Positions 12,801 to 26,100 of a stretch of 64,000 bases of DNA are shown in pieces. Under the pieces are notes generated by a model. That model saw nothing but the letters and a program-made list of their open reading frames with translations, was not told where the DNA came from and did not search any database. Origin of the DNA: Onchocerca volvulus (taxonomy: Eukaryota > Nematoda > Chromadorea > Rhabditida > Onchocercidae); assembly GCA_000499405.2 (NCBI GenBank), contig HG738140.1, positions 11,931,560 to 11,995,559 on the forward strand. The letters run 5' to 3'. How positions within the stretch are numbered: the first letter of the stretch is position 1; each line of letters opens with the position of its first letter. A program made the position numbers and the translations under genes.

Positions 12801-15392
12801 GAAACTATTATTTCTGAAAATTTCGAAAAAAAAAACTGATAAAAATATTTTCTATCAAGAATGGATTGACGAGGCATCTGCTTGAGTTTCAATTCAAATT
12901 CAGTGGAAGAAAAATGATGAGAATTAGTGGATGGTATGACATTGAAGATGAAAAAAATTGTCTATGACTTGTCGTCAACTCTCATATGTTATGAAACGAT
13001 AACACTAATTGCAGCAAATTGTTATTTGATAATAATTCCCTTCACACAAATTGTAGCAGCAATTCATTTATTTAATTACTTTATTACGAAGCGAGAAATA
13101 GCTAACATTTCTGCCCCAATTATCATAATCTTATCACCATCAATGAGCAATAGGAAGAAATTTTAATCGTTCCATATTATTATTGCTATAACTATTGCGT
13201 ATTATTATCATCATTATTACTATTATTAACATATTGATAATACGTTCTTATCACCAGTTGATAGTCTAATCAAAATATTTCCCGTTAGTTTACACAGTAT
13301 AAGATCACAATGCCAATTGAGCTACGTGATTGGATGAATCTTGCGATTTCAAAAATATAGCTTTTCACAAAATTCTATCGAAATGAAGCCAACTAAAAAA
13401 TTATCGAACAGATATGAAAATTTATATTTAATTTTACTGAACTTACCAGTGACCAACAAACTAGTATTCCTAACATTAAAGAATTTCTCACATAAATAAA
13501 AGTGTTTAACAAGATCGAGTGATTGAATCCAATACAAAACTGCTTTAAATATTGAAATTTCCGAACACATCCTGTGGACGAAAAATTATATTGGATTTTG
13601 TTTTCCAGAACTGAAATTTTCCTATCGATTTTCCCGGAATCGAAATGTTGTATAACGGATTATTTTTCATAACTGAAATACCCTATACCGATTGTAGCCA
13701 GTTTTTGAATGCTCACAGTACATGATACCTCATTTTTTGAAAATGGAAAATATTTCAACTTTTCAATTATTTGTCTCATAATATGATTCTTAGCATGATT
13801 CTTTGTCATATAACAGCAGAAACAATCTTTACAACATAATTCCCATTTTTTTAAAAATCCATATATCGCATGTACGATTGTCTTTAGTAAAGATTAATAA
13901 TAGTAACGATTAATAATCCATTATCGATTCAGCCACTATAAATAAGAGCAAAAAGTTAAAAAAGTAAAAATTGCTTGCAATTACTCACTATTGAGAAAGC
14001 AAATTTTATTGTAAATCAAAGCGATAAATGTTGCTGATAAGTGTTAACTTTCTGTACTTCATATCCGTCTCAATCTTAGCTAAAATTATTGCTAACAGTT
14101 TCTCCCTCTTATCAATTCAGTATAAAAAATTGTGCAATTAAGAAAACGGCAATATCAATAATCTGAGATGTTAAATCATTTTGATGAACTGCGGATCCTA
14201 TGATAATTCTATAATGTGCATTTGAGGAAGAAGCACTGTGATCTTCCTAGATATCATCAAAAATTAGTTTAATCTAATCATTTTCAAAATGATAATGCTT
14301 TTACATATAGTTAAATAACAATACACCGTAACAACGAATTTTGTAAGAGTTAAAAAACATGAGAAAAAATTCAAAAAACAACGATGCTGAATTTTTGAGT
14401 GGAAATTTTTTCCAAAATAAAAAAACTTGATGGTAGCAAAAATAAGTAGATACTTGAAAATTATAAAGTTATATTATCTCTTGATTACTTTCTAATCATG
14501 GCAAAAGATGCCATTTAATTTTCTGTACATTTGGATTAAAAATATGAAGGAGTTGGAGGATACAAAGGATACACCTAGAATTATTTCATATAATCATGGC
14601 TTATCTACGAAATATTTTTTGCATGAAATAGATTAAAATTAGAGCAATAGATTTCGTTGGCTAAATACATAAATAACTATTAACAGAACCATTATTTGAT
14701 GAAGTTATAGTTAAAATCGTATTCTATTAATGAATAAAACGAAATGATAAAATTAAGGCATAGAACTGAGGCATATTTTAAAAATCTGTATGAATAATAA
14801 AGCAATTTAGCAAAAATATCGAACCCGTTTGAAGACTAAAAAAAATAAAAACTGAACAACAACCACTAATATTCTAAATACAATGTGCAAAAAATTAAAT
14901 AGATACTCAACTGTCATAGTACTTCATCACTAATATGACAATTAAATTTTTATTTAATCATAGATTTGTCCGAGCAACATACTGATATAAAGTTAAAGTT
15001 ACACTTCGATTATAAGATTTAAATATTTACAGCACTCAATAAAATCTATATAAAATAACCGTTCTGCACACTGTATTCCTCGCACACAATAACAGCAATA
15101 ACAATACATAATTAATGTTCATTTTCTACAATTTTTAAAACGAAAATTATCCAATTCTATGAAGATTTACTGGACGTCCATCTTTCTTTTAATCTCCTCA
15201 GTAACTTTCAAAGAGATTTATAAGTAGAAAAAGCTTGTTAATTATGCTCACTGACTTCTTGATACAATCCTTATTTTAAAAAGCTGACTAAAAAAGACAA
15301 GCTATTCCAAGAATAAAAATTTGAAAAATTGCAATTCATACAAAATTCATAAAGTATTAACCCATTCCACTTCTTTCTCTCTCTTCATTATT
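9835..15392. other. Intergenic region between the GAS1-type gene and SZT2
   Basis: This 5.5-kb stretch holds the upstream region of the GAS1-type gene and the downstream flank of SZT2. Frames at 10715-10912, 12927-13166 (plus) and 12270-12595, 13349-13570 (minus) are short, hydrophobic or low complexity, and show no domain. A purine-rich stretch lies at 11590-11665 (GGAGGAGAAGAGAGGAGG). ATT/ATC microsatellite-like sequence lies at 13170-13250. I see no RNA gene. Confidence 0.55.
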
Positions 15393-18300
15393 TCAATTTA
15401 TTGATGAGCTAATGTGCATCAAATTCATCCAAGCAGAAGAAGCAGCACAACGAACTAATTCATTGAATTGCTCTCGCACTGTGTGACCTGCTTCCATCAA
15501 TAATGACCTAGATTCATTGCACTTGCGCTCCTGAGAAAAAAAAAATAAGAAACAAGAAGTAGAATTCGAACTCAAATTATGATTTTTTAGAATCAATAGC
15601 TTTTCTTCTTTACCATAATTTATTAACTCCATAATTATTACCGTCTTTATCTATTAAAAAAATATTTTTAATGAGCACAACAGCGAATGAAATAGTGGGG
15701 CTTTAACCTTATCTGCTAACAGCAGTCTATATCCGCAAATTTCATGAATCAAGTTTCTCTTATTTCCAAATTTAATTTAAAAAGAATGAAGGGAACGCCT
15801 CATTTTTCTCCCTTAAGTCATTTATAATCCGAAAAAAATCCCATTCCTAACAAACGCAGAAAGTAACACTTTTTAGATGGAACAGAAAATACCTTTGCAA
15901 GCAATTTCATCTGTAAAGGTTCATCATTTTGAGTCGTGAAAAGAAATACGGCCTGTTGTGCTTCAGGAGTGATGATTACGAGATGCTGCAAATTTACAGT
16001 ACAATCTAATTAAATATTTAAACTTTTTCAAATAACAAAATGAAAATTGTTAATTTTAGAGCAAGATAGAAATATAGATAAACAGACTTTTTTAAAACGA
16101 TTCATACACTCACGATATTAACCGTCAAAAACATTCTTCAACTTACTAATCAAACTGGAACATGACTTTGAATAAAACTATAGAGAGTACAATGCAACTT
16201 TATTGAACTTAAACATTTGGGAAAAAAATTAACAGCACATTAATTTCACAATAATTTGTGATAAACATCTTGTACTGCATATGAACACTCAATTTTTGAG
16301 TGGCTTAATTTAGATTTAACACATATCAAATACATCGCAATTCGATAGTCAATAATCAGATTTCCAAAATTTTCTACATATTTCTTTTCTGCATAAAATC
16401 TTTTTTCTTTTCTACGTAAAATCTGCCCCACATCTATTAACGATCTTAAATCAGCTAATGAAATCATAATAATAGCTAATTTGACTAAAAAATAAAAGAA
16501 ATATTATTTAACATTAATTCATAAATACTTGAAGATTCCAGATCAAAATTTAACGATTCGATTTGGAATATCTGCAAACCGTATACTCATGGTAATGAAA
16601 ACCGATGCATACTCATGATAATGAAAGCTTCCCTTTTCCGCTTGTTTTTACGTATTATCCAGTTACATTTTTTCCATTCATCTACCAAAAATCCCACTAG
16701 CCATTTAATGCTAAATTAAATTCAACAAGATCTTCAAAAGCCTAATTTAAAACGTTTGATACGAAAATTATGCTGTAAGTTTCATAAAATTAAAGATATT
16801 ACGTGAATTATAATATGTTAAATAAAAATTGATAATTTTTAGAATAAATACCTCCTTCAGAGATGAACAGAATAATCGACATTTCTGTAGACCAAAATGT
16901 TGAATAAGTAATTTGAAGAAATTTCCAGAATTCAGATTGCTAACCACTGAATCCAATAATGGTTCGTATATATTCAAGGATTCAGATTTAACATAACCCA
17001 ATAAATTATCCAAATCTGTAGTTGTAAGAGATGTTGAAAGTGCTAGCCGTAATACTGAGGTTACATCATGACTGTGACGTGCTAATAGCTTCCATTGTTC
17101 GGTCATTTCAATGGTTTCACGCTTTGCCACATGTTTTTCTAACATGTCATCCCAAAGCTGGAAGAAAAAATAAAAAAAAAAAACTTTTTTTTTTACGAAA
17201 GTCTTCCCTATTTATAATAATTATGTTATGCAAAATTAAACTGTCCTCGAAAAATCTTTGTCCTATGTCTCTATATCAAGCGTCAGATTTTTAAGACGGA
17301 GTTACAGGCATATGAAAAAGAAAAAAAAAAGTAAATTTAACTTCAAATTTACCTGATTTCTTTTGCAATGCCATACAGCATCCTCAACTACCATTTGTAG
17401 TTTTCGTTTATAATGCATAACGCTATCTTCCAATTCTTCTTGCAATCTCTTTTGGCGTCTATTCATGTAATAGATGTAAAACGCTTGCTCACGTGGCACT
17501 ATAGCCGGTGGATTCGACAGCATGATACCGTCTTAAAAAAAAGATTTGGACAAAATTATATTATTTTATCTTTAAATTTCCTCTTGTCAAAAAACTATGC
17601 TTTATATTGGCATTGCTATTATTCGTGTATGCCACAAAAGAAAAAAGCTTGCATATATCAAAGCTTGTATTTTTTAACGAGCATTGAACATTATGGAAAA
17701 CCAAGAAAATCTGTTGCAAAAACACATATACCTCGCAGTTTTGTTCTTGTTCTTCGATGTCTTAAAGGTGCAATGCTTTGAATAGATAATTTATGCGTTT
17801 TTTCATTTGACATTGTATCTAAATTTATTTTGAGAAAATAGTTTCAAATCTTGCAGTAATGAAACTGATGAATGTTATTCAAATTCAATTACTTGAAAAA
17901 TTAGGATTGAAATTAATTGAATAGATATTTAAGAAATAACTGTTATAAATATGCGTCTCAATGTTCACAAAAATTTCTTTTGAGTACATTATTTTAGGAC
18001 CACCGTTTCTTTTTTCGAAATTACTGAAATTTCTGTTTCATTAAATTAAGTTATAGAAGTTAATATTAATATCACTGGATTATGAAAATATAAATTTTTT
18101 ATAATCTTAACCATTTGAATAGTTGCGCGGAAATGCCGCTCCCTTTGTTGATCCATTATTGCCTCCACTGTGGTATCTTCGCCTGATATGAGCGACCGAT
18201 GCACACCATGCACTTTTTGCACTGCTGGAAACATTTTTAATTGATAATTGTTGGATCAATAATAAATATCCAATGCTGAGAAGAAATGAAGAAAAAATCG

Positions 18301-21300
18301 GAGCAAATTTAAATTTGAATTTTGAAGTTGAACTGCAACTGAAAGGTAAAAAAGGAAATGATTATGTGTTAGCTTATTACAAATAAAGGACTGATTCTAT
18401 CATTAGCCTCAACTTTTTCAAAAGAAAGAAATTTTAGTTTAAGAAATACTTTGAAAGAGAAATACATGGTACATGGTTCAATTCAAGCGACCAGAACATC
18501 TTCACTCTTTTCTTGTGAGTTATTCTAAAACATGTCATGTGGAAAACCATGAAATGTAATTCGGATATAATTAGAAATCGACTTACTTCTGTGCTGCAGC
18601 GCTTTCAGTGTTTTTTCTACAATTGTTCGTGTTGCAGTTTTCATTCAAAACTTCAAGTTTTTTAAATTCACCACTTATTTTTGCATCATGTTTGCAATTC
18701 GTATTTAGTTGTAAGCTTTCGTCTGGTGGATCAGCTAAATAAAATTTATCAATTTCCAAAAAAAGAAAAAAAAATCAATGTATAGAGTTTAATGTATCTT
18801 TTTCACGTACACAGATAATTCATAACTGGAACTTCTGATAAAACTTACTTTCTTCATGCGAAACCAGTATAACATAAAATTTTATATTCAATGTTTTTGC
18901 AGCATAAAGTTGATTTTCATGAACTATTACTCGAATTTCCTTATAAGCTAATCCAAAACAATCCTGAAATTTATGTTATATGCAGACGAGAAATTACAAA
19001 GAAATAGAATATTGGAAAACTTTTATGAAGTAAAAAAAAATCAAGAAAAGTTTTTTTTTTTACCCTATCAACTTCCGTAATAATCATAAACTGTCCAGGC
19101 ATTTCTATTTCAACTGTCTTCAAACGTACTATGCGCCAATTATTACGTTTCTCGTCCAACAAATACTCCCAAACCTTCTGATTTGTTACCGGTAGATTAG
19201 GAAATGACATCTGAATACGAATAAATGGATTTTATAGATCAACATTTTCGGGTATATTCTCTGCATATTAACAAAAGTATTTTTCTTTAATTCTTTGTCA
19301 AATAATAAGTGAAAAATTTGGTAAATTCCGACAAACACAACCAACTTTTTCTTCATAAATACAATTAAAAGCATAAGGTGGGCGACAATTGTAGTATTGC
19401 AAGAAATCAATTAAAAAATCGTTCGTATTATATCCATAATTGAAGAGAACCTGAAAATGATAAGCGATAAGATAATTATTTAATTTCTACTTTTACTAGC
19501 TATTCTTTTAAAATACCAAATCACCTCTGAGAATATGAAAAAAGTCTGTCTGATTTCGCTAGAATGTACCTCACAGAACAATGGAGATTTGAGATTTAAT
19601 ATCTTAATGCATACATTCTTCATCAAATCATCTACTGTTAATTCAAGTGCAGATATAACAAACGTGATTTTCGAGTTTGTGAATTTGAATAACTTTCTAC
19701 AAGCAATAGCTTTAAATACAGTTTATTTGATTTTCATCCTAATAAATTATGAATAAATTTCTACACCTGCTGTCCGCCTATTAAATATGTAGCAACCATG
19801 CGTAAATGGAAATCATAGGTGAATGAATGAACGTGGGCCTTTGATATAATGCTATCCTTCAACACATGAAGATTTCTTTGATCAATATAATCAAAGTTCT
19901 TATCACATCTTATTTTCAATCGATCCAGTTGTGCAACATTCCACAGTAAATACTGAACGCTAAAATTTCAGAAACTCTGATACAACTTCTGAAAGAACGT
20001 CGAAAAAACAATAATCAGAATCTCCTTCGACTTTTGTATCGAAATATAGAATGTCATAACGGAAAGCATGCTGCATACATTTTCATAAATTTATAAATTT
20101 AGTAGATTATTGCATGTAAAGGAACATAGTAAATCTAACTGCATAGCGAAAAATCGAAAATAGGAGATGTTTCGATTGCAGATAGAGAAATTTAACCGAT
20201 GCAATTTTTTAGATGATTTTTGCCAAATCTTTTTGAGGTATAAAATTCAATTTCAATTTCAACGAACCTGAAATGTGGCTCAATAATTGTAATATGAACG
20301 AATAAGACACCACAATCACAAGCTTTATACATCCAAACATTAGGTGATGATTCAACATTCTGAAATTTAACAGGATAACATGATGGATATCTCAACTACA
20401 TCTAATAATATATTTTAAATGAGGAATTATTTTGCTATTATATTCTACAATTTTTTAGGAAATGAAAATTATTTGATAGCGGTTTAAATTTCGGAACAAA
20501 AAACTTGACTCGAAAAAACAACAAAAAATAAATAAATTTATTAGCATTCAGTGTTAAGAAAATATACCTGCATGTCATAATGCAAACTATAACGAACACT
20601 TGCTTGTCTTGTTACTGGGGTAAAAGCTATTACATTCAACAATCTTAGTCCATTCTTCTTTAGATATTTCACATAACTCTAAAAAAAATGAATTTGGTCA
20701 ATGTCTCTCTAACTTTACAAATACTAAAACTGTTGATAAAATTTGTACTTATTCTGCAAATTATCAAACTTCCGTAACTTTAATTAAATTTCTAGCAACT
20801 TGAATAATCAAAATTCACAATTCAGCATAATTCCAATGATTAAAATTTATAATCTAAACAATTATCTATATTACTTAAATAATTGAAACTCGTAACTTAT
20901 TTCTGCAGAAAGCACTTAAACAGCTTGGGAATTTTTAGAAAAATTTTTTGAAAATTTTCGGCTAATATTTTCTGGAAACTTCTTTAAAAACGATCCAACA
21001 GAACATTTACCTCAACAAGCATGAACTGTATCTTCAGACAGCACGGTTCATCCTCATCTAAACTTTTTGTAAACTTTCGTAACTTACGATCGGATGAATG
21101 TAATAATGCATTGAAAGTATTTGAACGTGTTGAACGTACCTGGAAAATGCAATATATATTTATAAGGATTATGTTATATATAAAATATAATGTATAATCT
21201 TCTTAATTATAGAATATAATGTATAATCTTCTTGATCAAGAAGATCAAATATTTCAGCTTATTTGATTCTTATATTATTTATTTATTTGTTTCACCTCTT

Positions 21301-23170
21301 ATTTCATTTACACTTTGAAAATTTTAAAACATGATCCGCGGTGTGAATGCCACCAGCAAAAACAGTGGTATTATTTAACTTTCCATTCACTTTTCAAATT
21401 AAAATCTTCGAAACTTTTCGAGATAAAATTATTTGAAAAAAAAAAGAAGCTAAAATTGAATCCTACCTAAAAAATTAACGAAATTTCTTGATAGATTTTT
21501 TGATAACTACCAATCTTGACCAAGCTTTAACCATTTATGGAGTTATTTGTGATGTCGTAAGAGATGATTCTATTTTAAACATCTGCTAAGATACAAGTAA
21601 TCTTATTATGTACTAGAATATATTAAAAATCCTTATCTTCGGAGAAGGATTTATTTAGTAGGTATGATATTTTATCCCTATGCACACACAATGTTACGAA
21701 GGATTTACATGTGATATTGATGAGGAGTTTTCAAAAAGTGACATTTTCGAGCCACTGATATGTTGCGCAGGTGAATCGGCTATCACTGCCTGTTCAAGAC
21801 TGAAATGATAAATTCTTTAAATTTGGAGACGATTTGAATTTTCTATCTTCACCAATTACAAAATAGCATTTACGCTGTAAAAATATGCTAAACTCCAAAA
21901 ATAATAATTTCATGTGATAAGTCTCTAAAAATGATAATTTTCGATCGAATTCGTAAGCTGATTTTTTTTTTTTTGAATTTGAAAACCAATTGGAGAAGTT
22001 AAAGACATATTTTGCTTTCTACTCAAATAATATACTGTTAAAATCCATCTTTTATCAAAAAACCATAAAGTCATACATCCAGAAACTTGCGTTATAATTC
22101 ACGTTCAACCTGCCAAAAAAAAAGATGAAAATATGCTAATATTTTTACCTCATAGCATTTTCAGTTCCTCTTCGAACAACTGCCACTAATTTACGCCATT
22201 TCGGAAAAAGCAACAGAGGTGATCGAACAAAATGTACTTCCCTGCTACGAGAAATAATTTTTAATAAATCGGATTCTCTGATTTCATGAGCACCACTTAT
22301 TAATTCGCCGTGTATCCGATTGAATTGCTCACAATCGTAAAGCATTGATTTCATCTATTATTTAGAAAATAAATCAAAAACACTGAAGTACGTAAACAGT
22401 AATTTATTCAGCAAATTAAAAGTTTAAACTCTGATCTTGATTTAAATATAGGAATCTCGAAATTCATTTAAAATATATTAAAACAAAATAAAAAATGAAT
22501 GCAATTCTTTCGATCTTCTATTATCGAGTATAAAAATACATTAAATTTTTTTTTTCCTTTTTTTTTTTTTTTTTTTGCTATTAACGATACATTCAATGAA
22601 GAATTTGCAAAGTTCTGAAATTCTGAGTTTTTATTTCCCAATAAGATCTAATATGTGAAAGATGAAGAAACTTTATCCCAAACAATCGATAAAATCAGTA
22701 AAGCACTCAGAAAAACGAACCTCTACCGAACTGAAATAACTTTGAACATTAATTTTGAGAATTTTTTTTTAAAAATATTTATAATAATAGAGCATCTAAT
22801 GCAGAAGTAATTAAAATGTCTGCTATAAAGAATAAAGATCATTTCCTAGATGACAGACAATGGATTTTTTCATATTAATTGATAAATCATACAATTACCA
22901 TTTTTAAACGAAGCAATTTTCTCCATCCAATATCTAAAACCTACACTAAAAGCAGGATACTGTTTTTCACTAAAGCAAGATACCTGTTTTTCAAGAAAAA
23001 CCATTTGAGAGCATTGATCTTCGAACAGATTATTACAGTTTAAGTTAAAGGGCAAAAAAGCCGAGGTTGTATGCCGATAAAGATGCATTAATGGTTCAGC
23101 CTGGATATATTGCACTCCGCTCACTAATCTATAAAATATAATTTGCAATTCTTTTGTCAAACATCGATAA
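15393..23170 (-). CDS. SZT2: SZT2 exons: C-terminal third, part 2
   Basis: Exons near 23165-22908, 22356-22150, 21140-21010, 20680-20571, 20360-20268, 19940-19768, 19213-19063 (NNWRIVRLKTVEIEMPGQF), 18965-18850, 18740-18590, 18234-18110, 17535-17353 (AIVPREQAFYIYYMNRRQKR), 17160-16850, 15988-15893 (HLVIITPEAQQAVFLF) and 15532-15393. The exons at 17535-16850 are helical and charged and read as a coiled coil. The final frame ends SSAWMNLMHISSSIN-stop. Similarity to vertebrates is weak here, so a separate downstream gene cannot be fully excluded, but no poly(A)/promoter break is visible. Confidence 0.65.
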
Positions 23171-26100
23171 TTGCACTATTTCATTAATTATAAAGTATTC
23201 TGTATCAATATACCAGATATATACATTACCATTATGCTTTTATAACAATATATTTTACATAGGTTGCAATACACAAGTTCCATATATTTACATTTAACGT
23301 TCTTAAGTTCTTAAGTTCATGCCCATGTGTTATCTACAAATTATACGAACATGAAAATTTTGAATTGTTGTCTACTAACAAAAAATATGAATATTTCAAA
23401 AAATGACTGCGTATATTATATAGCAAATATATTTTAAAAAGCGGAAAGCAAAACATTTTTTCTTTTTTTTAATGTTTTGGTTTATTTGGATTTTTTTTCC
23501 AGAGTGAGACATTATAGAAAATAGCATCTAGCTATTAAAAACTATGACTTGAAATAATAATTCAAACTTGTTAATTTTATTCCAATTAAAACTTCGGGCT
23601 TTTTTTAAAACTTGAAAATAATAAAAAAAAGTTCGTCACATCTAAAAGATCTTTACAGTGACTCAGATTTAAATATTGGTAAACTTGACAACTCATATTA
23701 ATTTCTGACTTATTCTAATCTGTCGTAACTTAAGAATTATAAAAAATTATAGTAATAATAAGGCAGGAAAGTTATCATGTGTTGACTTCAGAAGCATAGA
23801 GTAGTATCGAAATTATTGAGCATTACATTTTATAAGTGGTTTTTCAAATATTTTCCTGAATTTCTAGAAGATCCATAAATGTCTTCTATCTTTCAAAATC
23901 ACTAAGCAGAAGTATCTAGTCTCTGTTATTATATCTCTCAAAATGTTGCATTGCCTTAAAGATTTCCTCCAGTGATGCTAATTATCTGTAATAACATCAA
24001 CCGTTGAATTTCCTTTGATTCTGAGTAATTTCAAGGAACCAAAAATTTCCGGAAATATCTAAGTTTTTTAATAATCCAACATCAAAATTCTGTTTCTTAT
24101 CAAAAAGATACCTTTTATCGAAATTTTGAGACCCATGCTGCGGAATTTCATATTCATTCAATAAATCACTGTTTAGCCAAACGAGCTCTTCACCAGTTGG
24201 AGTAATTCGACCAGATAAGTGTGTAACACCCATTTTATGCAAACCAATTTCTCGAAGTAGACGTGATCGAGCATTCTGCCAAGACAACACATTCGCGATC
24301 ATTTGATAAACCTGTTCTGCGGCATCCGACGAATAATTGTACAGATATAAAGTGGCCTAGTAATTGAATTTGCTTAATTTATTGATAAATTAAAAATAAT
24401 AATTTGTAACTTAAGATTTTTAAAACTGGAACCAACAGTTTCCTCCGATCCTAAAATAGAAAGGTTGAGAAGAATACAAGGCTAATATTTTCATCTATCA
24501 TCTGATACTATCATCATTTATTAGATATTCAAGTTGAATATCACAAAATTCTACTGATTTCAGTCCAAACAAAGATTTGCGAAACAATAATTTAACTTTT
24601 TTTTATATATCGTGAATTTTTTATTCAATGCTTCTAATTTTGTATACTATAAATTTAATATCTTATACTTGAATTATTCTCATATTTTGTGAAAAAAAAA
24701 AAGGAATATACAAATCACCGTTTCGCCTTTCGACAACAGATATAGCAAATGCTGCCTTGGAACAAATGGAGCTATTTGTGGCAAAAAACGCATTGAGCTA
24801 GCTGAAAAAGAAAACAATTGCCAATAATTTCAAGAGCTGAGAAAAATAATTGTACTAATCTGTCATTTCATATAATTGTCTATAATGGATAAGCGAGCAA
24901 GAGCTTGTTTAAAGAAATTCACAGGAAGTTCACAGCAAACTATTATTCGAGTGAAACCATTACCTTAAGCTTTTGTAAATTAATAGCCCAAAGCAATCTA
25001 CACTTTATTTAGGCATTCGCTGATTTGAAAGAGAAAAGATTTTTTTTTTTTATTATAATCTATATAATAATTTCATTATAATCAATATAATAAATGCTTG
25101 GGTTCGAAATTAGCAAATATCCGTGGCAGTTTTTGCCAAAATAAAAAAAAATTATTCAGACCTTTTTGATCGTGCAAGACTTCTTCTACAGCTGTTGGTA
25201 TAATGTTTGAGCGTGAATCTGCGCCATATTTCAATATCGCCTCTGAATACTGATGGTTATAAGCAAGCATTATTAATGCAAGTTCCTCGTTTTCGCCCGC
25301 AACTATCCGACCATTATCATTCTGAAATACGCAGAAAATTTCTTTCAAAAATCAAGATAAAAAAACAGAAATAATTTGAAGTAGTCAACAAAAACCAATG
25401 GGCCAATTTTCTTTTTTCATTACCAGTCAAGAACCAATGGGCTAGATTTCTTTTTCCATTGCTAGTCAAAAATCAATGGGCCAGTTTTTTCCATTATTAG
25501 TTAATCAATTAGACAAAAAGCCACATAAAATTTGCTGCATGTTCAAATAAAGAAATCCGATAAAACGGAAAGACGTAATTTTTAAACAGGGAACATCTTG
25601 AAGAGTGAAAAAAAATCAAGTAAATGAAAAAACACATACACTGAAAGCTATAACATCATCATTTGATGAATTTCGTGTTGAAAAACGCTTCGAGCCATGT
25701 TCGTCTAGTTGGCATATTACGATGATTTCGTGCTTCAGAACGACAGATAACTTATCCCGTATAACGCTGAAGATCTAAAACATATGTTGCTTATAAATTT
25801 TTCAGAATGTTCTGATAAAAAGCGGCTGCAACTAGTCATCTATGAAAAAACATTCCAAGCTGAATAAATCTTGATATTGTTTTTATTACCATTATTTGAA
25901 AATCAGCAGTGATTTCAAATGGTTGAAAATCTTTCAAGTTATGATTTTAGTGCGGTACTTATAATCATTCATATGTAATATATTATACGAAGATAACTTT
26001 TTCGAATTCTGTTTAGTATTTAGTCTGTGATTATATAATCTTTAAGCAATGCATTTCGTACTCAATATGCAGCATACTATTTAATGCTCCTATTAAACAG

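Noticed and set aside
17413..17781. 122-codon plus-strand frame
   Set aside because: It overlaps, on the opposite strand, the SZT2 exon carrying AIVPREQAFYIYYMNRRQKR; it is a shadow with no motif.
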